Assembly (NCBI GenBank): GCA_946536315.1
Contig: CAMNEH010000020.1
Location: forward strand, 1 to 32,463
DNA from: an uncultured Clostridia bacterium
Lineage (GTDB): Bacteria; Bacillota; Clostridia; Christensenellales; Aristaeellaceae
Length of the DNA: 32,463 nucleotides
Direction: 5' to 3'
A model generated the notes under the pieces. It ran no database searches, had not been told where the DNA came from, and worked only from the letters and a program-made list of their open reading frames with translations. Positions 16,626 through 25,245 of the stretch are shown here, in pieces. Position 1 is the stretch's first letter; every line of letters starts with the position of its first letter. The translations under genes were made by a program, and so were the position numbers.

Positions 16626-18329
16626 ATGATTCAGATCAGTGAAATCCCTGCGCTGCTGGAGCAACTGGAAAACCATATTGCCGATGAGCTTGAAGGCCAG
16701 GAACTGGACTTTAAGCAGTGGGAAGACAATTTTAAGGACATGATGAAAAACCTGGTCCGCGCGGTGGTCAGCTTTGCCAATGCGGGAGAAGGCCTGGTGA
16801 TTGCCGGCGTGAAGGAAAGAGCGAAAGGCCGTGAGAAGGCGATTCTTGGTATTCCGCGCGGCATTGATCCTTTGGGCGTTCAGAAGAGCATTTATGACCA
16901 GACCGAGCCGCACATTACGGTCAGGGTTCAGGAGATATATACGGAATATGGAACGGGAAGGCTGCTGGCCATTCAGGTATTTCCCGGCATGCCGCCCTAC
17001 ACAACCAGTGACGGGGCCGGCTGGATTCGAGTCGGCAAGGAGAATAAGCCTCTGACGGGATCGCGCCGCCGCGAAATGATGGAGAGCATGGGGTATCACG
17101 ATGCGACCGATTCTGTCATTTCTGAGAACTGGAAGGACGCCTGTTCCCCCGCCGCTTTGGAGCGGCTTCGTGAGATGATGGCTGAGGAAGCCGCTCCGCA
17201 GGAATTGCTGAGCATGCGTGACGAGGACCTGCTGCAGGCCATCGGCGCTCTGAAAGAAGGCAGGCTGACAGTAGCAGGCTTATTGATGGCAGGAAAACCA
17301 CAGATGATTGAAAAATATGTCCCCTGTCACCGATGGGCATTCCGCAAGATGACTTCCGACACGGAATACACGATCAGGGATGAGGGGACCGACGCCATTC
17401 CTCTGGCGCTGCGCGAGCTGGAAAGATACATTGATGCGGATAATCCTGTGTCCACATTGGAAATAGGGTTTCTGCATCCGGAATTCAAGAAGTTTCCCAG
17501 GATCGCGATCCGCGAAGGGATCATGAACGCTTTTGTGCATCGGGACTATCGGGTGCCCGGCGCGGTCATGGTCAAGCATTATCCGGATGAACTGATCATC
17601 AGCAGCCCCGGTGAAATGATCGGCGGCATTACGCCCGATAACATTCTGCACCACGCGCCGGTATCAAGAAATAACGCCTTGGCGAATATACTGGAAAAGC
17701 TCAGACTCGTCAACCGGAGCAATCTCGGCGTTCCACGCATTTACTCGTCCATGCTGATGGAAGGCAAAGAGACGCCGATTTATGAGGTGTCCGGGGAAAA
17801 CGTCGAATTGACGCTCCGTGGCTCTGTGATCGTTCCTTCCATCCGCCTGCTGATCAAACAGCTCTCGGAGAGAGGCATCCAGATCGAGGTGGACGAACTG
17901 ATCATCCTGAATTATCTGTTGCGGCATCGTGAAATCTCGGCGCAGACAGCCGCTGAGATCTGTCAGCGGTCCATCCGGCGGATTTCTGAAACGCTCAACA
18001 AAATGGATGTGGACAGCCACATCCTGACCGCGGGAGGAAAAGGCCGCGGCCGTTACTATGCGCTTTCCAACGAAATCCACCACCTGCTTTCAAAGGACGT
18101 CCAGTACGGCAGAAGCGAACAGGCGGAAGAGGATGCGTTAAAATCACAAATCCTGGCGCTTTTGAAAGAGCAGCCTCTCTCCAATCAGGAAATCCGCCAG
18201 ATCACAGGCAAAACGGCACAGCAGGTCAGAAAGCTGATGGCGGAAATGGAAAAAGACGGTGTGACGCTGACCGGCAAGGGCAGGGGGAGTCAATACATAT
18301 TGGAGAATGACTGGACCTTTCCCGTTTGA
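16626..18329 (+). CDS. ATP-binding AlbA_2/Schlafen-like regulator with winged helices
   Basis: A 567-residue cytosolic protein of the COG2865 type. Residues about 20-150 form the AlbA_2 nucleic-acid domain (GQELDFK, SFANAGEGLVIAGV, WIRVGKENKPL). The middle (about 285-400) has the GHKL-like ATPase segment with IREGIMNAFVHRDYR, then PDELIISSPGEMIGG. Winged-helix segments follow at about 425-490 and 510-560. Such proteins are called transcriptional regulators, and some are in defence loci, but their roles are mostly unproven. Base composition is visibly lower in G+C than in both flanking operons, a sign of separate acquisition. It has its own strong promoter inside an inverted repeat, which fits autoregulation. 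Start ATG 16626 with AAGGAG seven to twelve bases upstream. Confidence 0.88.
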   Translation: MIQISEIPALLEQLENHIADELEGQELDFKQWEDNFKDMMKNLVRAVVSFANAGEGLVIAGVKERAKGREKAILGIPRGIDPLGVQKSIYDQTEPHITVRVQEIYTEYGTGRLLAIQVFPGMPPYTTSDGAGWIRVGKENKPLTGSRRREMMESMGYHDATDSVISENWKDACSPAALERLREMMAEEAAPQELLSMRDEDLLQAIGALKEGRLTVAGLLMAGKPQMIEKYVPCHRWAFRKMTSDTEYTIRDEGTDAIPLALRELERYIDADNPVSTLEIGFLHPEFKKFPRIAIREGIMNAFVHRDYRVPGAVMVKHYPDELIISSPGEMIGGITPDNILHHAPVSRNNALANILEKLRLVNRSNLGVPRIYSSMLMEGKETPIYEVSGENVELTLRGSVIVPSIRLLIKQLSERGIQIEVDELIILNYLLRHREISAQTAAEICQRSIRRISETLNKMDVDSHILTAGGKGRGRYYALSNEIHHLLSKDVQYGRSEQAEEDALKSQILALLKEQPLSNQEIRQITGKTAQQVRKLMAEMEKDGVTLTGKGRGSQYILENDWTFPV

Positions 18330-18354
18330 CACTGTGCGGCGGATACGGTATAAT
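18326..18354 (+). promoter_or_regulatory. Full-consensus promoter overlapping the regulator stop codon
   Basis: TTGACA (18326-18331), 17 bp, TATAAT (18349-18354): both boxes match the sigma-A consensus at every base. The TGA stop of the upstream gene (18327-18329) lies inside the -35 box. It drives the zinc-ribbon, TPM, DUF1015 and rlmD genes. Confidence 0.9.
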
Positions 18355-18415
18355 GTCGCAAAGCCCGCAGAATGGCGGCGCGCGCAATGGACATTCGTCA
18401 ACGGTGGAGGAAGAT

Positions 18416-20065
18416 ATGACAGAAACGACATTCGCCCAGCGGGAGGGAAAGCACTTCGGCTGCCCGCAGTGCGGCGGTGGACTGAGATACGACATCGCCA
18501 GCGGGCAGATGAAGTGCGACCACTGCGGCTCTCTGACCGCAATCGGCAGCCTGCCCGCGGACCAGACGGAGGACGGCAGCATGGAGGTCACGGAGTTCCG
18601 CTGCCCGCAGTGCGGCGCGGCGGTGTACTCCTCGGAAACGGCCATGACCAGCTTCTGCAGCTTCTGCGGCAGCGACGTGGTGCTGACCGCCAAGCTCACG
18701 CGCACCCGGCGGCCCTTCGCCATCGTGCCCTTCCAGGTGTCCCGCGAGCAGTGCGAAGAGCGCTACCGCCGCCACCTGAACAAATATCACCTGGTGCCCA
18801 AGGCGTACAAGGCCGCGGAGACCATTTCCCACTTCCGGGCCGTGTACGTCCCGTTCTGGCGCTATCACGTGCAGAGCGAGGGCCAGGCCAAGCTGAAGGC
18901 GACCAGGTCCTACACCCGGGGCGACACGCAGTACAACGAGACCTACGCCCTGACCGTCGACGCCGTGATCGACCAGAAGGACATCCTGTACGACGCGTCC
19001 TCCGCCTTTGAGGACGAGACCGCCGCCATGCTGCGGCACACGGCGGACAGCGCCGTGCCGTTCCATTCGGCTTACCTGAGCGGCTTTTTCGCGCAGGCGG
19101 CGGACGTGGCCGCGGACACGTATTATGCCGAGGCCGCAGCGACCGCCGTGCGCATGTTCATCGATAAGGTCAAAAAGCAGAACAAATACGACACCATCAC
19201 CACGGACGCGGACGCCAGCGGGTACTTCGGCCTGCCGAAGCCCCGGTTCGATCAGGAGCTGATCATGCTGCCGGTGTGGCTGCTGGCGCACCGGGACGCC
19301 GACCGCGTCGTCTACACCGCCGTGAACGGCTGCACGGGCGATGTGGTCTGCGACGTCCCGGTCGGCCTGCAGCGCGTGGCCGGCGTCGCCGTCACCCTGT
19401 CCGCGGCCCTGTTCGCGGCGCTGTCGCTGCTGCTGACGATCAAGCCCGACCTGCTGATGGCGCTGTGCGCGGCGCTGTCGCTGCTGACGCAGTTCCGCTT
19501 CAGCGCGATGCACCAGCTGCTGTATAATCGCAAAACCAGGGCCTTCGAGCCGGGCGCGGACGGTGGCAGGCGCAGCTTTGTCGGCCCCGCCCAGCAGCTG
19601 CTGAAGAAGAGCGGCGCCACGGGGGCGTCCAGCGTGTTTAAAAAAGCCGGCGGGGCCCTGCTCGGCATCGCGTTCGTCATCTTCGCCGCCGTGGGCAACA
19701 ACCTGCTCAAGGGCGGGTCCCTGCGCAGAATCGTTTCCGTGTTCAGCAGCGGCGGGAGCCGCTTCACGGACGCGCTGCCCGCCATCGTGATGGGCCTGTG
19801 CCTGATCGTGATGGTCATCCACACCGCCATGCGGATGTCCAAGCCCGGCGGCGGCACACCGATCCCCCGCGTCCTGTCCTGCCTGCTCTGCGGCGCGGGG
19901 CTGTACTTCGTGATGTCGAGGCAGGCGGAGGACCTGCTGTTCTACGCCGTCTCGGCCGGGCTGCTGGCCGCCGCGATCTGGGAGCTGATCCTGATCATCC
20001 GCGGCCACAACGAGTACGCCTCCCGGCCTGTGCCCTACTTCGACGGAAAGGAGAACCCGGCATGA
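18416..20065 (+). CDS. Zinc-ribbon membrane protein
   Basis: A 549-residue protein. Two four-cysteine zinc ribbons open it: C16/C19 with C34/C37 and C63/C66 with C81/C84 (CPQCG, CDHCG, CPQCG, CSFCG). Residues about 95-320 form a soluble domain with the conserved RYRRHLNKYHLVPKAY and VYVPFWRYHV segments found in zinc-ribbon proteins of this group. The C-terminal part has several hydrophobic helices (about 340-385, 425-445, 465-490 and 497-530). The start at 18416 follows GGAGG by six bases and lies downstream of the promoter. Its last codon overlaps the TPM gene in ATGA, a common gene pair. A role in assembling or supervising membrane proteins has been guessed for relatives; function is unknown. 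Confidence 0.85.
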   Translation: MTETTFAQREGKHFGCPQCGGGLRYDIASGQMKCDHCGSLTAIGSLPADQTEDGSMEVTEFRCPQCGAAVYSSETAMTSFCSFCGSDVVLTAKLTRTRRPFAIVPFQVSREQCEERYRRHLNKYHLVPKAYKAAETISHFRAVYVPFWRYHVQSEGQAKLKATRSYTRGDTQYNETYALTVDAVIDQKDILYDASSAFEDETAAMLRHTADSAVPFHSAYLSGFFAQAADVAADTYYAEAAATAVRMFIDKVKKQNKYDTITTDADASGYFGLPKPRFDQELIMLPVWLLAHRDADRVVYTAVNGCTGDVVCDVPVGLQRVAGVAVTLSAALFAALSLLLTIKPDLLMALCAALSLLTQFRFSAMHQLLYNRKTRAFEPGADGGRRSFVGPAQQLLKKSGATGASSVFKKAGGALLGIAFVIFAAVGNNLLKGGSLRRIVSVFSSGGSRFTDALPAIVMGLCLIVMVIHTAMRMSKPGGGTPIPRVLSCLLCGAGLYFVMSRQAEDLLFYAVSAGLLAAAIWELILIIRGHNEYASRPVPYFDGKENPA

Positions 20066-20826
20066 AGACCATGACCTTCCGCGGCGTTTGCCTTGCGCTG
20101 CTGCTTTGCCTCGCCGTGTGCTGCGCGGCTGGCGCGGAGAACACGCCGGTCATCCGGGACGACGCCGACCTGCTCACCGACGCGGAGGAAGCGGACCTGC
20201 TCGCCGTCATGACGCCGCTGTGCGAGTACGGCACGCCCATGTTCTGGTCCACCACGCAATCCGGCAGCGATTATGAGCTCGCGGCCACGTTTTACGAGCG
20301 GCAGCTCGGCCGCGGGGACGGGACGCTGTTTGTCATCAACATGGGCACGCGGGTATTGACCATCTACTCCGACGGCGCGGTCAAGCGCGTCGTGACCTCC
20401 GCGGAGAGCGACACGATCACCGATAACGTCTACCGCTACGCCAGCCGGGGCGATTATTACGGCTGCGCCAGCAGCGTGTACGGGCAGATCGGCCGGCTGC
20501 TGCGCGGCGAGCGCATCGCCCGCCCGATGAAAATCGTCAGCAACGCGCTCTTGGCCGTGACGCTGTCGCTGTTCCTGGTGTACCTGTACATCAGCCAGCG
20601 CTATGAGCAGCGCTCCGGCGCGTCGAAGGCCGCCGTGCCCGTCTCCGTGCTGTCCGCCGCCGGCTTCAGCGCGGCGATCCTCGGCACCGAGGCGACGATG
20701 ACCAAGCAGACCAAGACGAAGATCAGCTCCGGCAGCTCCGGCGGCGGTGGGTTCCGCGGCGGTGGCGGCGGCGGCTTCAGCGGCGGCGGCGGGCATTCCG
20801 GCAGCAGCGGCAGCCACCGGTTCTGA
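20062..20826 (+). CDS. TPM domain protein (YgcG-like)
   Basis: A 254-residue protein. A signal peptide (about 1-24) precedes a TPM domain (about 27-150) with VIRDDADLLTDAEEADLL, the SGSDYELAATFYERQ segment and GDGTLFVINMGTRVLTI. A single transmembrane helix (about 156-175) follows, then a basic stretch and a glycine-serine-rich tail ending in GSSGSHRF, typical of the family. TPM proteins are tied to photosystem II repair in plants and to membrane-protein or phosphatase functions elsewhere; the bacterial role is not settled. The ATG overlaps the upstream stop by four bases and AAAGGAG lies before it, so it is co-translated with the zinc-ribbon protein. Confidence 0.88.
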   Translation: MKTMTFRGVCLALLLCLAVCCAAGAENTPVIRDDADLLTDAEEADLLAVMTPLCEYGTPMFWSTTQSGSDYELAATFYERQLGRGDGTLFVINMGTRVLTIYSDGAVKRVVTSAESDTITDNVYRYASRGDYYGCASSVYGQIGRLLRGERIARPMKIVSNALLAVTLSLFLVYLYISQRYEQRSGASKAAVPVSVLSAAGFSAAILGTEATMTKQTKTKISSGSSGGGGFRGGGGGGFSGGGGHSGSSGSHRF

Positions 20827-20863
20827 GAGCGGCTATTCAACCGACGAGATAGGAGAAACCGTC

Positions 20864-22090
20864 ATGTTTCCATTTGAGCAGGATCTTTCCATCCATACCG
20901 GCCGTTTCCTGCTGCCGGATGAGCGCTATACCGATGCCCGCTGGCCCGTGGTCGCCTGTGACCAGTATACCAGCCAGCCCGGGTACTGGACCAATCGCGC
21001 CGCGGAAATCGGCGACGCGCCGTCCACGCTGCGCCTGGTGCTGCCCGAATGCTGGCTGAACGAGGCGGACGCGCGCGTCCCGCAGATCCAGCGCGCCATG
21101 CGCGACGCCCTGGACGGGGGCGTGTTCACCCGCGAGGTGGACGGCCTGATCCTGATCCGCCGCCGCATCGCCGCGGGCGACCGCTGGGGCGTGCTGCTCA
21201 CGGTGGACCTGGAGCGCTACGATTTTTCGCCGGACAGCCAGTCCCCCATTCGTCCCACCGAGGGCACTATTGTCGCGCGCATTCCCCCGCGCCTGGCGGT
21301 GAGGCGCGACGCCCCGCTGGAGCTGTCGCACGTGCTGCTGCTGGCGGACGACCCGCAGCGCACCCTGATCGAGCCGCTGCGCGACCTTCGCGGGCAGGCG
21401 GATCCGCTGTACGACCTCGAGCTCAGCGGCGACGGCGGCCGGCTGACCGGCTGGGCGGTGACGGACGCTGACCTGCTGCGCCGGTTTTTCGACGCGGCGC
21501 GCGCGCTGGAAGCGCAGGGACAGGGCCTGTCCTTCGCCGTGGGCGACGGCAATCATTCCCTGGCCACGGCGCGCGCGCACTGGCTGAGCCTGCGCGAGGG
21601 CCTCAGCGAAGAGGCGCGGCAGCGTCATCCCGCGCGCTACGCCATGGTCGAGCTGATCAACCTGCACGACCCCGCGCTTATTTTCGAGCCGATCCACCGT
21701 GTCCTGTTTGACACGACCCCGGCCGCTGTCCTCGAGGCGCTGAAGCCCTGCGAGCCCGTCATGGACCTGGAGCATCCGGACTTCGTACTGGTCCACGAGC
21801 GGGGAGATTATCCCCTGCGCATCGGCAGGCCGCTGCACGAGCTGCCGGTGGGCACGCTGCAGCAGCTGCTCGATCAGGCGCAGCTGCGCCTGGATTACAT
21901 CCATGGCGAGGACGCCGTGCGCGGCCTGGTGCGCGACGAGCGCGCGGTGGGGCTGCTGCTTTCCGGCATCGACAAGCACACGCTGTTCCCCGCCGTGCGC
22001 AAAAACGGCCCGCTTCCGCGCAAGTGCTTTTCCATGGGCGAGGCGAACGAAAAACGCTACTACATGGAAGCGCGGCGCATTACGGAATAA
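20864..22090 (+). CDS. DUF1015 family protein
   Basis: A 408-residue cytosolic protein. DUF1015 marks are the early WPVVACDQYTSQP, the DLERYDF and PTEGTIVARIPPR segments, and the central GDGNHSLATARAHW motif around residues 225-240, followed by ELINLHDPAL and the late DAVRGLVRD...GLLLSGIDKHTLF part. The family is often found in Bacillota and is sometimes annotated as SerB-associated, but its reaction is unknown; the conserved DGNH motif suggests a metal- or ligand-binding site. AGGAG lies eight bases before the ATG; the frame is open upstream only through the antisense of the glycine-rich TPM tail. Four bases separate it from rlmD. Confidence 0.88.
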   Translation: MFPFEQDLSIHTGRFLLPDERYTDARWPVVACDQYTSQPGYWTNRAAEIGDAPSTLRLVLPECWLNEADARVPQIQRAMRDALDGGVFTREVDGLILIRRRIAAGDRWGVLLTVDLERYDFSPDSQSPIRPTEGTIVARIPPRLAVRRDAPLELSHVLLLADDPQRTLIEPLRDLRGQADPLYDLELSGDGGRLTGWAVTDADLLRRFFDAARALEAQGQGLSFAVGDGNHSLATARAHWLSLREGLSEEARQRHPARYAMVELINLHDPALIFEPIHRVLFDTTPAAVLEALKPCEPVMDLEHPDFVLVHERGDYPLRIGRPLHELPVGTLQQLLDQAQLRLDYIHGEDAVRGLVRDERAVGLLLSGIDKHTLFPAVRKNGPLPRKCFSMGEANEKRYYMEARRITE

Positions 22091-22094
22091 CGGT

Positions 22095-23723
22095 ATGCTG
22101 ACCAAAAATCAGATCGTCCGGTGCGCCGGCGACACCCTGGACGGACAGATGAACGGCATCGCGCGCGTCGACGGCCAGGCCGTCTTTGTGCCCGGCCTGC
22201 TGCCGGGCGAAAGCGCCGACGTCCGCATCGTGAAGGCGGAAAAGCGCTACGCCTTCGGACGCGTGGAGCGCCTGATCACCCAGAGCGGCGAGCGCCAGAC
22301 GCCGCCCTGCCCCTATTACGCCCGATGCGGCGGCTGCTCAGGCATGCACATGCGCTACGACGCCACGCTCCGCGCCAAGCGCCAGGCCGTGCAGGACGCG
22401 CTCAGGCGCCTGGGCGGCGTGACGCTGGACGTGCCGCTGCCCCTGGGCATGGATGAACCGTTTCACTACCGCAATAAAACCGCGATGCCCGTCGCGGAGC
22501 GCGAGGGCCTGCCCTGCGCCGGATACTACCGCCCCCGCAGCCACGATCTGACGCCCGTCGACAGCTGTCTGCTGGCCATGCCGCCCGCCGATCAGGCTGT
22601 CCGCGCCGTCCTCCAGTGGATGCGGGCGTTTCGCGTGCCCGCCTATGACGAGCGTACGAAGGGCGGCCTGATCCGCCACATCGTCACGCGCACCAGCCGC
22701 CGGGGCGAGAGCATGGTCACCATCGCCGCCACCGCCGACCGCCTGCCGCACGCGCAGGCGCTTTGCGACGCGCTTCTGCGCGTCCACGGCGTCGTTTCCG
22801 TCTGCCTGACCGTCAACGCCCGGGGCGACAACGTGATCCTGGGCGACAGCTTCCGCGCCCTCGCGGGCGAATCGCGGCTGGAGGATACGCTCTGCGGCCT
22901 TACGTACCAGTTATCCCCGCTTTCATTCTTCCAGGTGAATCCCAGCCAGACCGAGCGCCTGTACGACGCCGCGATCCGCTTCGCCGCGCCCGGCCCGGAC
23001 GACCTGGTGGCGGACGTGTACTGCGGCGCCGGTACCATCTCCCTGCTCGCCGCCCGGCACGCCCGCCGCGTGACCGGCATTGAGATCGTTCCCCAGGCCA
23101 TCGCCGACGCGCGCGAAAACGCCCGCCGCAACGGCATCCGGAACGCCGACTTCGTCTGCGGCGCCGCGGAGGACGTGCTGCCCGGCCTCGTCGCCCAGGG
23201 TCTCCGTCCGGACATCGTGCTGCTCGATCCCCCGCGCAAGGGCGCCGATCCCGCCGTCCTGGCCGCCATCGCCAACGCCGCGCCGCGCCGCATCGTCTAC
23301 GTTTCCTGCGACCCCGCCACGCTCGCCCGCGATCTGAAGCAGCTGACCGCCGCCGGCTACCGCGCCGAAGCCGCCCAGCCCGTCGACATGTTCTGCTGGA
23401 CCGGGCATGTGGAGACGGTTTGCTTATTGTCCAAAATCAGGTCTGCGCCACATATCGACATTGATCTGGACATGACGGAGTTGGATGTGACTTCGGCGGA
23501 GACCAAGGCAACCTATGAAGAAATCAAGGCTTACGTTCTTGAGCATGCCGGCTTGAAGGTCTCCTGCCTGTATATTGCCAAGGTGAAGGCCAAACATGGC
23601 ATCATCGAAAGGGACTGCTACAACAAGGCCAAGTCTGAAGGAAACCTGGTGCCGAAATGTCCTCCGGAGAAGGAGAAGGCCATCGAGGAGGCGCTGAGAC
23701 ACTTGCATATGATTCCGGAATGA
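22095..23723 (+). CDS. rlmD: 23S rRNA (uracil-C5)-methyltransferase with foreign C-terminal extension
   Basis: A 542-residue enzyme of the RlmD/TrmA group, using S-adenosylmethionine to methylate a uracil in rRNA. It has an N-terminal TRAM-like domain, an iron-sulphur cluster site C72, C78, C81, C158, the SFFQVNPSQTE motif (277-287), the SAM-binding DVYCGAGTISLLAA (307-320), LLDPPRKG (376-383), the catalytic cysteine C405 in VSCDPAT and the general-base glutamate in GHVETV (437-442). The normal family ends within ten residues of that point. Here about 95 more residues follow (PHIDIDLDMTELD ... CPPEKEKAIEEALRHL), and base composition drops sharply from codon 443 on. This tail is a known companion domain carried by elements that integrate at the 3' end of rlmD. 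The assignment to U1939 rather than another uracil is by family only. Confidence 0.92.
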   Translation: MLTKNQIVRCAGDTLDGQMNGIARVDGQAVFVPGLLPGESADVRIVKAEKRYAFGRVERLITQSGERQTPPCPYYARCGGCSGMHMRYDATLRAKRQAVQDALRRLGGVTLDVPLPLGMDEPFHYRNKTAMPVAEREGLPCAGYYRPRSHDLTPVDSCLLAMPPADQAVRAVLQWMRAFRVPAYDERTKGGLIRHIVTRTSRRGESMVTIAATADRLPHAQALCDALLRVHGVVSVCLTVNARGDNVILGDSFRALAGESRLEDTLCGLTYQLSPLSFFQVNPSQTERLYDAAIRFAAPGPDDLVADVYCGAGTISLLAARHARRVTGIEIVPQAIADARENARRNGIRNADFVCGAAEDVLPGLVAQGLRPDIVLLDPPRKGADPAVLAAIANAAPRRIVYVSCDPATLARDLKQLTAAGYRAEAAQPVDMFCWTGHVETVCLLSKIRSAPHIDIDLDMTELDVTSAETKATYEEIKAYVLEHAGLKVSCLYIAKVKAKHGIIERDCYNKAKSEGNLVPKCPPEKEKAIEEALRHLHMIPE

Positions 23724-23875
23724 TATCCCACTTGGATTCTGCGGCGGCAAAACGCAAGATGTGCGATTTCCCTGTTTGTTTGATAGAAAGATGTCCTAAA
23801 GGTTACATTCCATAGTATGATAGATAAGATAGATGTGCTCCTGACAGCCACATCCCGTTTTATCTTTGGGAAGGA

Positions 23876-24050
23876 ATCCAAAGGAGGGCATTCCCCTCTT
23901 TTGGCGCAGGGTCATCCAATAGGGGCGCGCAGCACCCTGTTGTCCGGAGATTCCAAAGGGGACGGCGTTCCCTTTGTCCGGAAGAATCCAAAGAAACCGG
24001 CGGTTTCGTGGCAGGGGATCCAACGGGGACAGCGGCCCCTTGGCACACGA
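23876..24050. repeat. Array of five divergent stem-loop units
   Basis: Five units start at about 23876, 23914, 23950, 23986 and 24018, spaced 32-38 bases. Each begins ATCCAA (ATTCCAA in the third) and holds a small self-complementary stem with a GC-rich centre, for example AAAGGG with CCCTTT or GAAACC with GGTTTC. The stems keep pairing while their sequences differ, which points to selection on RNA or DNA folding rather than on sequence. Confidence 0.6.
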
Positions 24051-24073
24051 CTTTGCTTGCAAAGTCTAGTGTG
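24044..24073. repeat. Hairpin closing the stem-loop array
   Basis: Outer arms CACAC and GTGTG and inner arms ACTTTGC and GCAAAGT around the loop TT. It follows directly on the fifth array unit. Confidence 0.75.
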
Positions 24074-24272
24074 TTATACCTTTGCGCAGGGGATGGCAGC
24101 GGACGGCTTGTTTTCCTGTCGGGATGAAAACAAAAGAAGCCAGACGCGGGCTGGAATTGCGGAGCAATTGCAGCGGCAGGCGGCAGCCTGCTTTATCCCC
24201 GGAGCAAAGGGATACCGTTCCCCTCGTGGCCTTTCTGTTCCGCCCGGATCCATCATCGTTCTCTAGCCCCGG

Positions 24273-24337
24273 TTGACATCACAAATGATACCGCGACATC
24301 AATGTGGTATCATTTCGTGACATCATTTGTGATACCA
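24273..24337. repeat. Three tandem GACATC/GATACC palindromic elements
   Basis: Three units begin GACATCA at about 24275, 24295 and 24319. Units one and three continue to GATACC, while unit two continues to GGTATC, its inverse. Arms TGATACC (24286-24292), TGGTATCA (24305-24312) and TGATACCA (24330-24337) can pair as two mutually exclusive hairpins. The last arm touches the XRE stop codon, so the cluster may end that transcript or act as a protein-binding array. Confidence 0.65.
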
Positions 24338-25237
24338 TTACGGTTCTGTTCCGGAAGGCAAGCCTTCCTTCGGCGGCTCCGTTTGCTTCGACGGCAGATC
24401 CTGAGGCCGGGTGAAAAGCGGAAGCAGGGCGTTACGCAGACCGGTCATTTGCTCTTCACTCAATTCCAAAGGAGCCAGGGTTTCCATGAGCGCATCCGTC
24501 ATCATCTCCGGGGTGATCCCCCGCAGTTTCTCCGGATGATTGGTCTGCTTCCGAAGATTGGCGACGATCCGATTCATGATGGCCGTCGTCAGCTTATCGA
24601 CAGATTCGACGTACTCTTTGGATCCCGCTTTGAAATCCTGCATGATTTTCCGGAAGATCGTTTCGGCGGAAGCAGTGTCAACCTCGTAGGCAGATGCGGG
24701 CTGGATCGCGTGAATTTCACTGATAGCCTGCTGCATCTTTCGTCGATCCCCGGGATTTTCCCGTGCGTATTCTGTCAGGATATCCTCGGCTTTTTTGAAG
24801 ATCGCTTTCATGCTGGCCACGCCGGCGGCCATGGTGCCGTCACGCATTTCCTGCAGCTTTTCCGCCAGCAAATCGAAAGCCGGCATCTCCAGCAGCTTAC
24901 TGACAATTTCAGGATTCAACTGCCAGGTCAGAAGCTTTTTCGCTGCTTTTGCTGACAGGCCAAGCTTTTCAATATCATAATTCGTGGCGTACGGAATGTC
25001 CGTCAGGCACAGCAGAAAATCAGTCGAGACATGGAATACTTTAGCGATCGCAATGATGTTTTCTGTTGTGATCGTGTCTGTATGCCCGCTCAGATAACGG
25101 CTGAGAGCGCTCTCCGACATTCCGGTCAATTCTGCCAGTTTCGCCTGGTTCATTTCCCTCTCATCGAGAAGATTCTTAATGCGTTCGCGGGAATCGCCGG
25201 GAATGCCGGGGAGGTATTCGTGAAGTTCAGTTGACAT
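24338..25237 (-). CDS. XRE-family helix-turn-helix regulator
   Basis: A 299-residue regulator. The HTH_3 domain spans about residues 20-80: RIKNLLDEREMNQAKLAELTGMSESALSRYLSGHTDTITTENIIAIAKVF, then the usual STDFLLCLTD. The remaining 210 residues form a long, mostly helical domain (MPAFDLLAEKLQEM, YARENPGDRRKMQQAI, ASAETIFRKIMQDFKAGSKEY) with a proline-rich end. The start at 25237 is chosen because GAGG lies six bases upstream; an ATG four codons earlier directly abuts the AGGAGG that overlaps the WG-repeat gene's end. It follows that gene by eight bases, so the two are one operon. Confidence 0.85.
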   Translation of the reverse strand: MSTELHEYLPGIPGDSRERIKNLLDEREMNQAKLAELTGMSESALSRYLSGHTDTITTENIIAIAKVFHVSTDFLLCLTDIPYATNYDIEKLGLSAKAAKKLLTWQLNPEIVSKLLEMPAFDLLAEKLQEMRDGTMAAGVASMKAIFKKAEDILTEYARENPGDRRKMQQAISEIHAIQPASAYEVDTASAETIFRKIMQDFKAGSKEYVESVDKLTTAIMNRIVANLRKQTNHPEKLRGITPEMMTDALMETLAPLELSEEQMTGLRNALLPLFTRPQDLPSKQTEPPKEGLPSGTEP

Positions 25238-25245
25238 TGTTTTCC

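Larger units (their letters stand above)
23724..24269. other. Gene-free stretch with stem-loop repeats
   Basis: About 600 bases between rlmD and the XRE gene without a credible gene; open frames here are shadows of repeats. It holds the array at 23876-24050, the hairpin at 24044-24073, and further small stems at about 24152-24170 (GGAATTGC/GCAATTGC), 24178-24194 (GCAGGC/GCCTGC) and 24195-24215 (TATCCC/GGGATA). Confidence 0.6.

Noticed and set aside
18398-20008. A 536-codon open frame on the minus strand
   Set aside because: It is antisense to the zinc-ribbon protein gene, which has cysteine motifs, promoter and ribosome binding site. The minus frame is Gly/Gln/His/Arg-rich with no motif.
23876-24050. 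Possible CRISPR array
   Set aside because: Units share only a six-base head and a folding pattern; there are no identical direct repeats, no uniform spacers and no cas genes.
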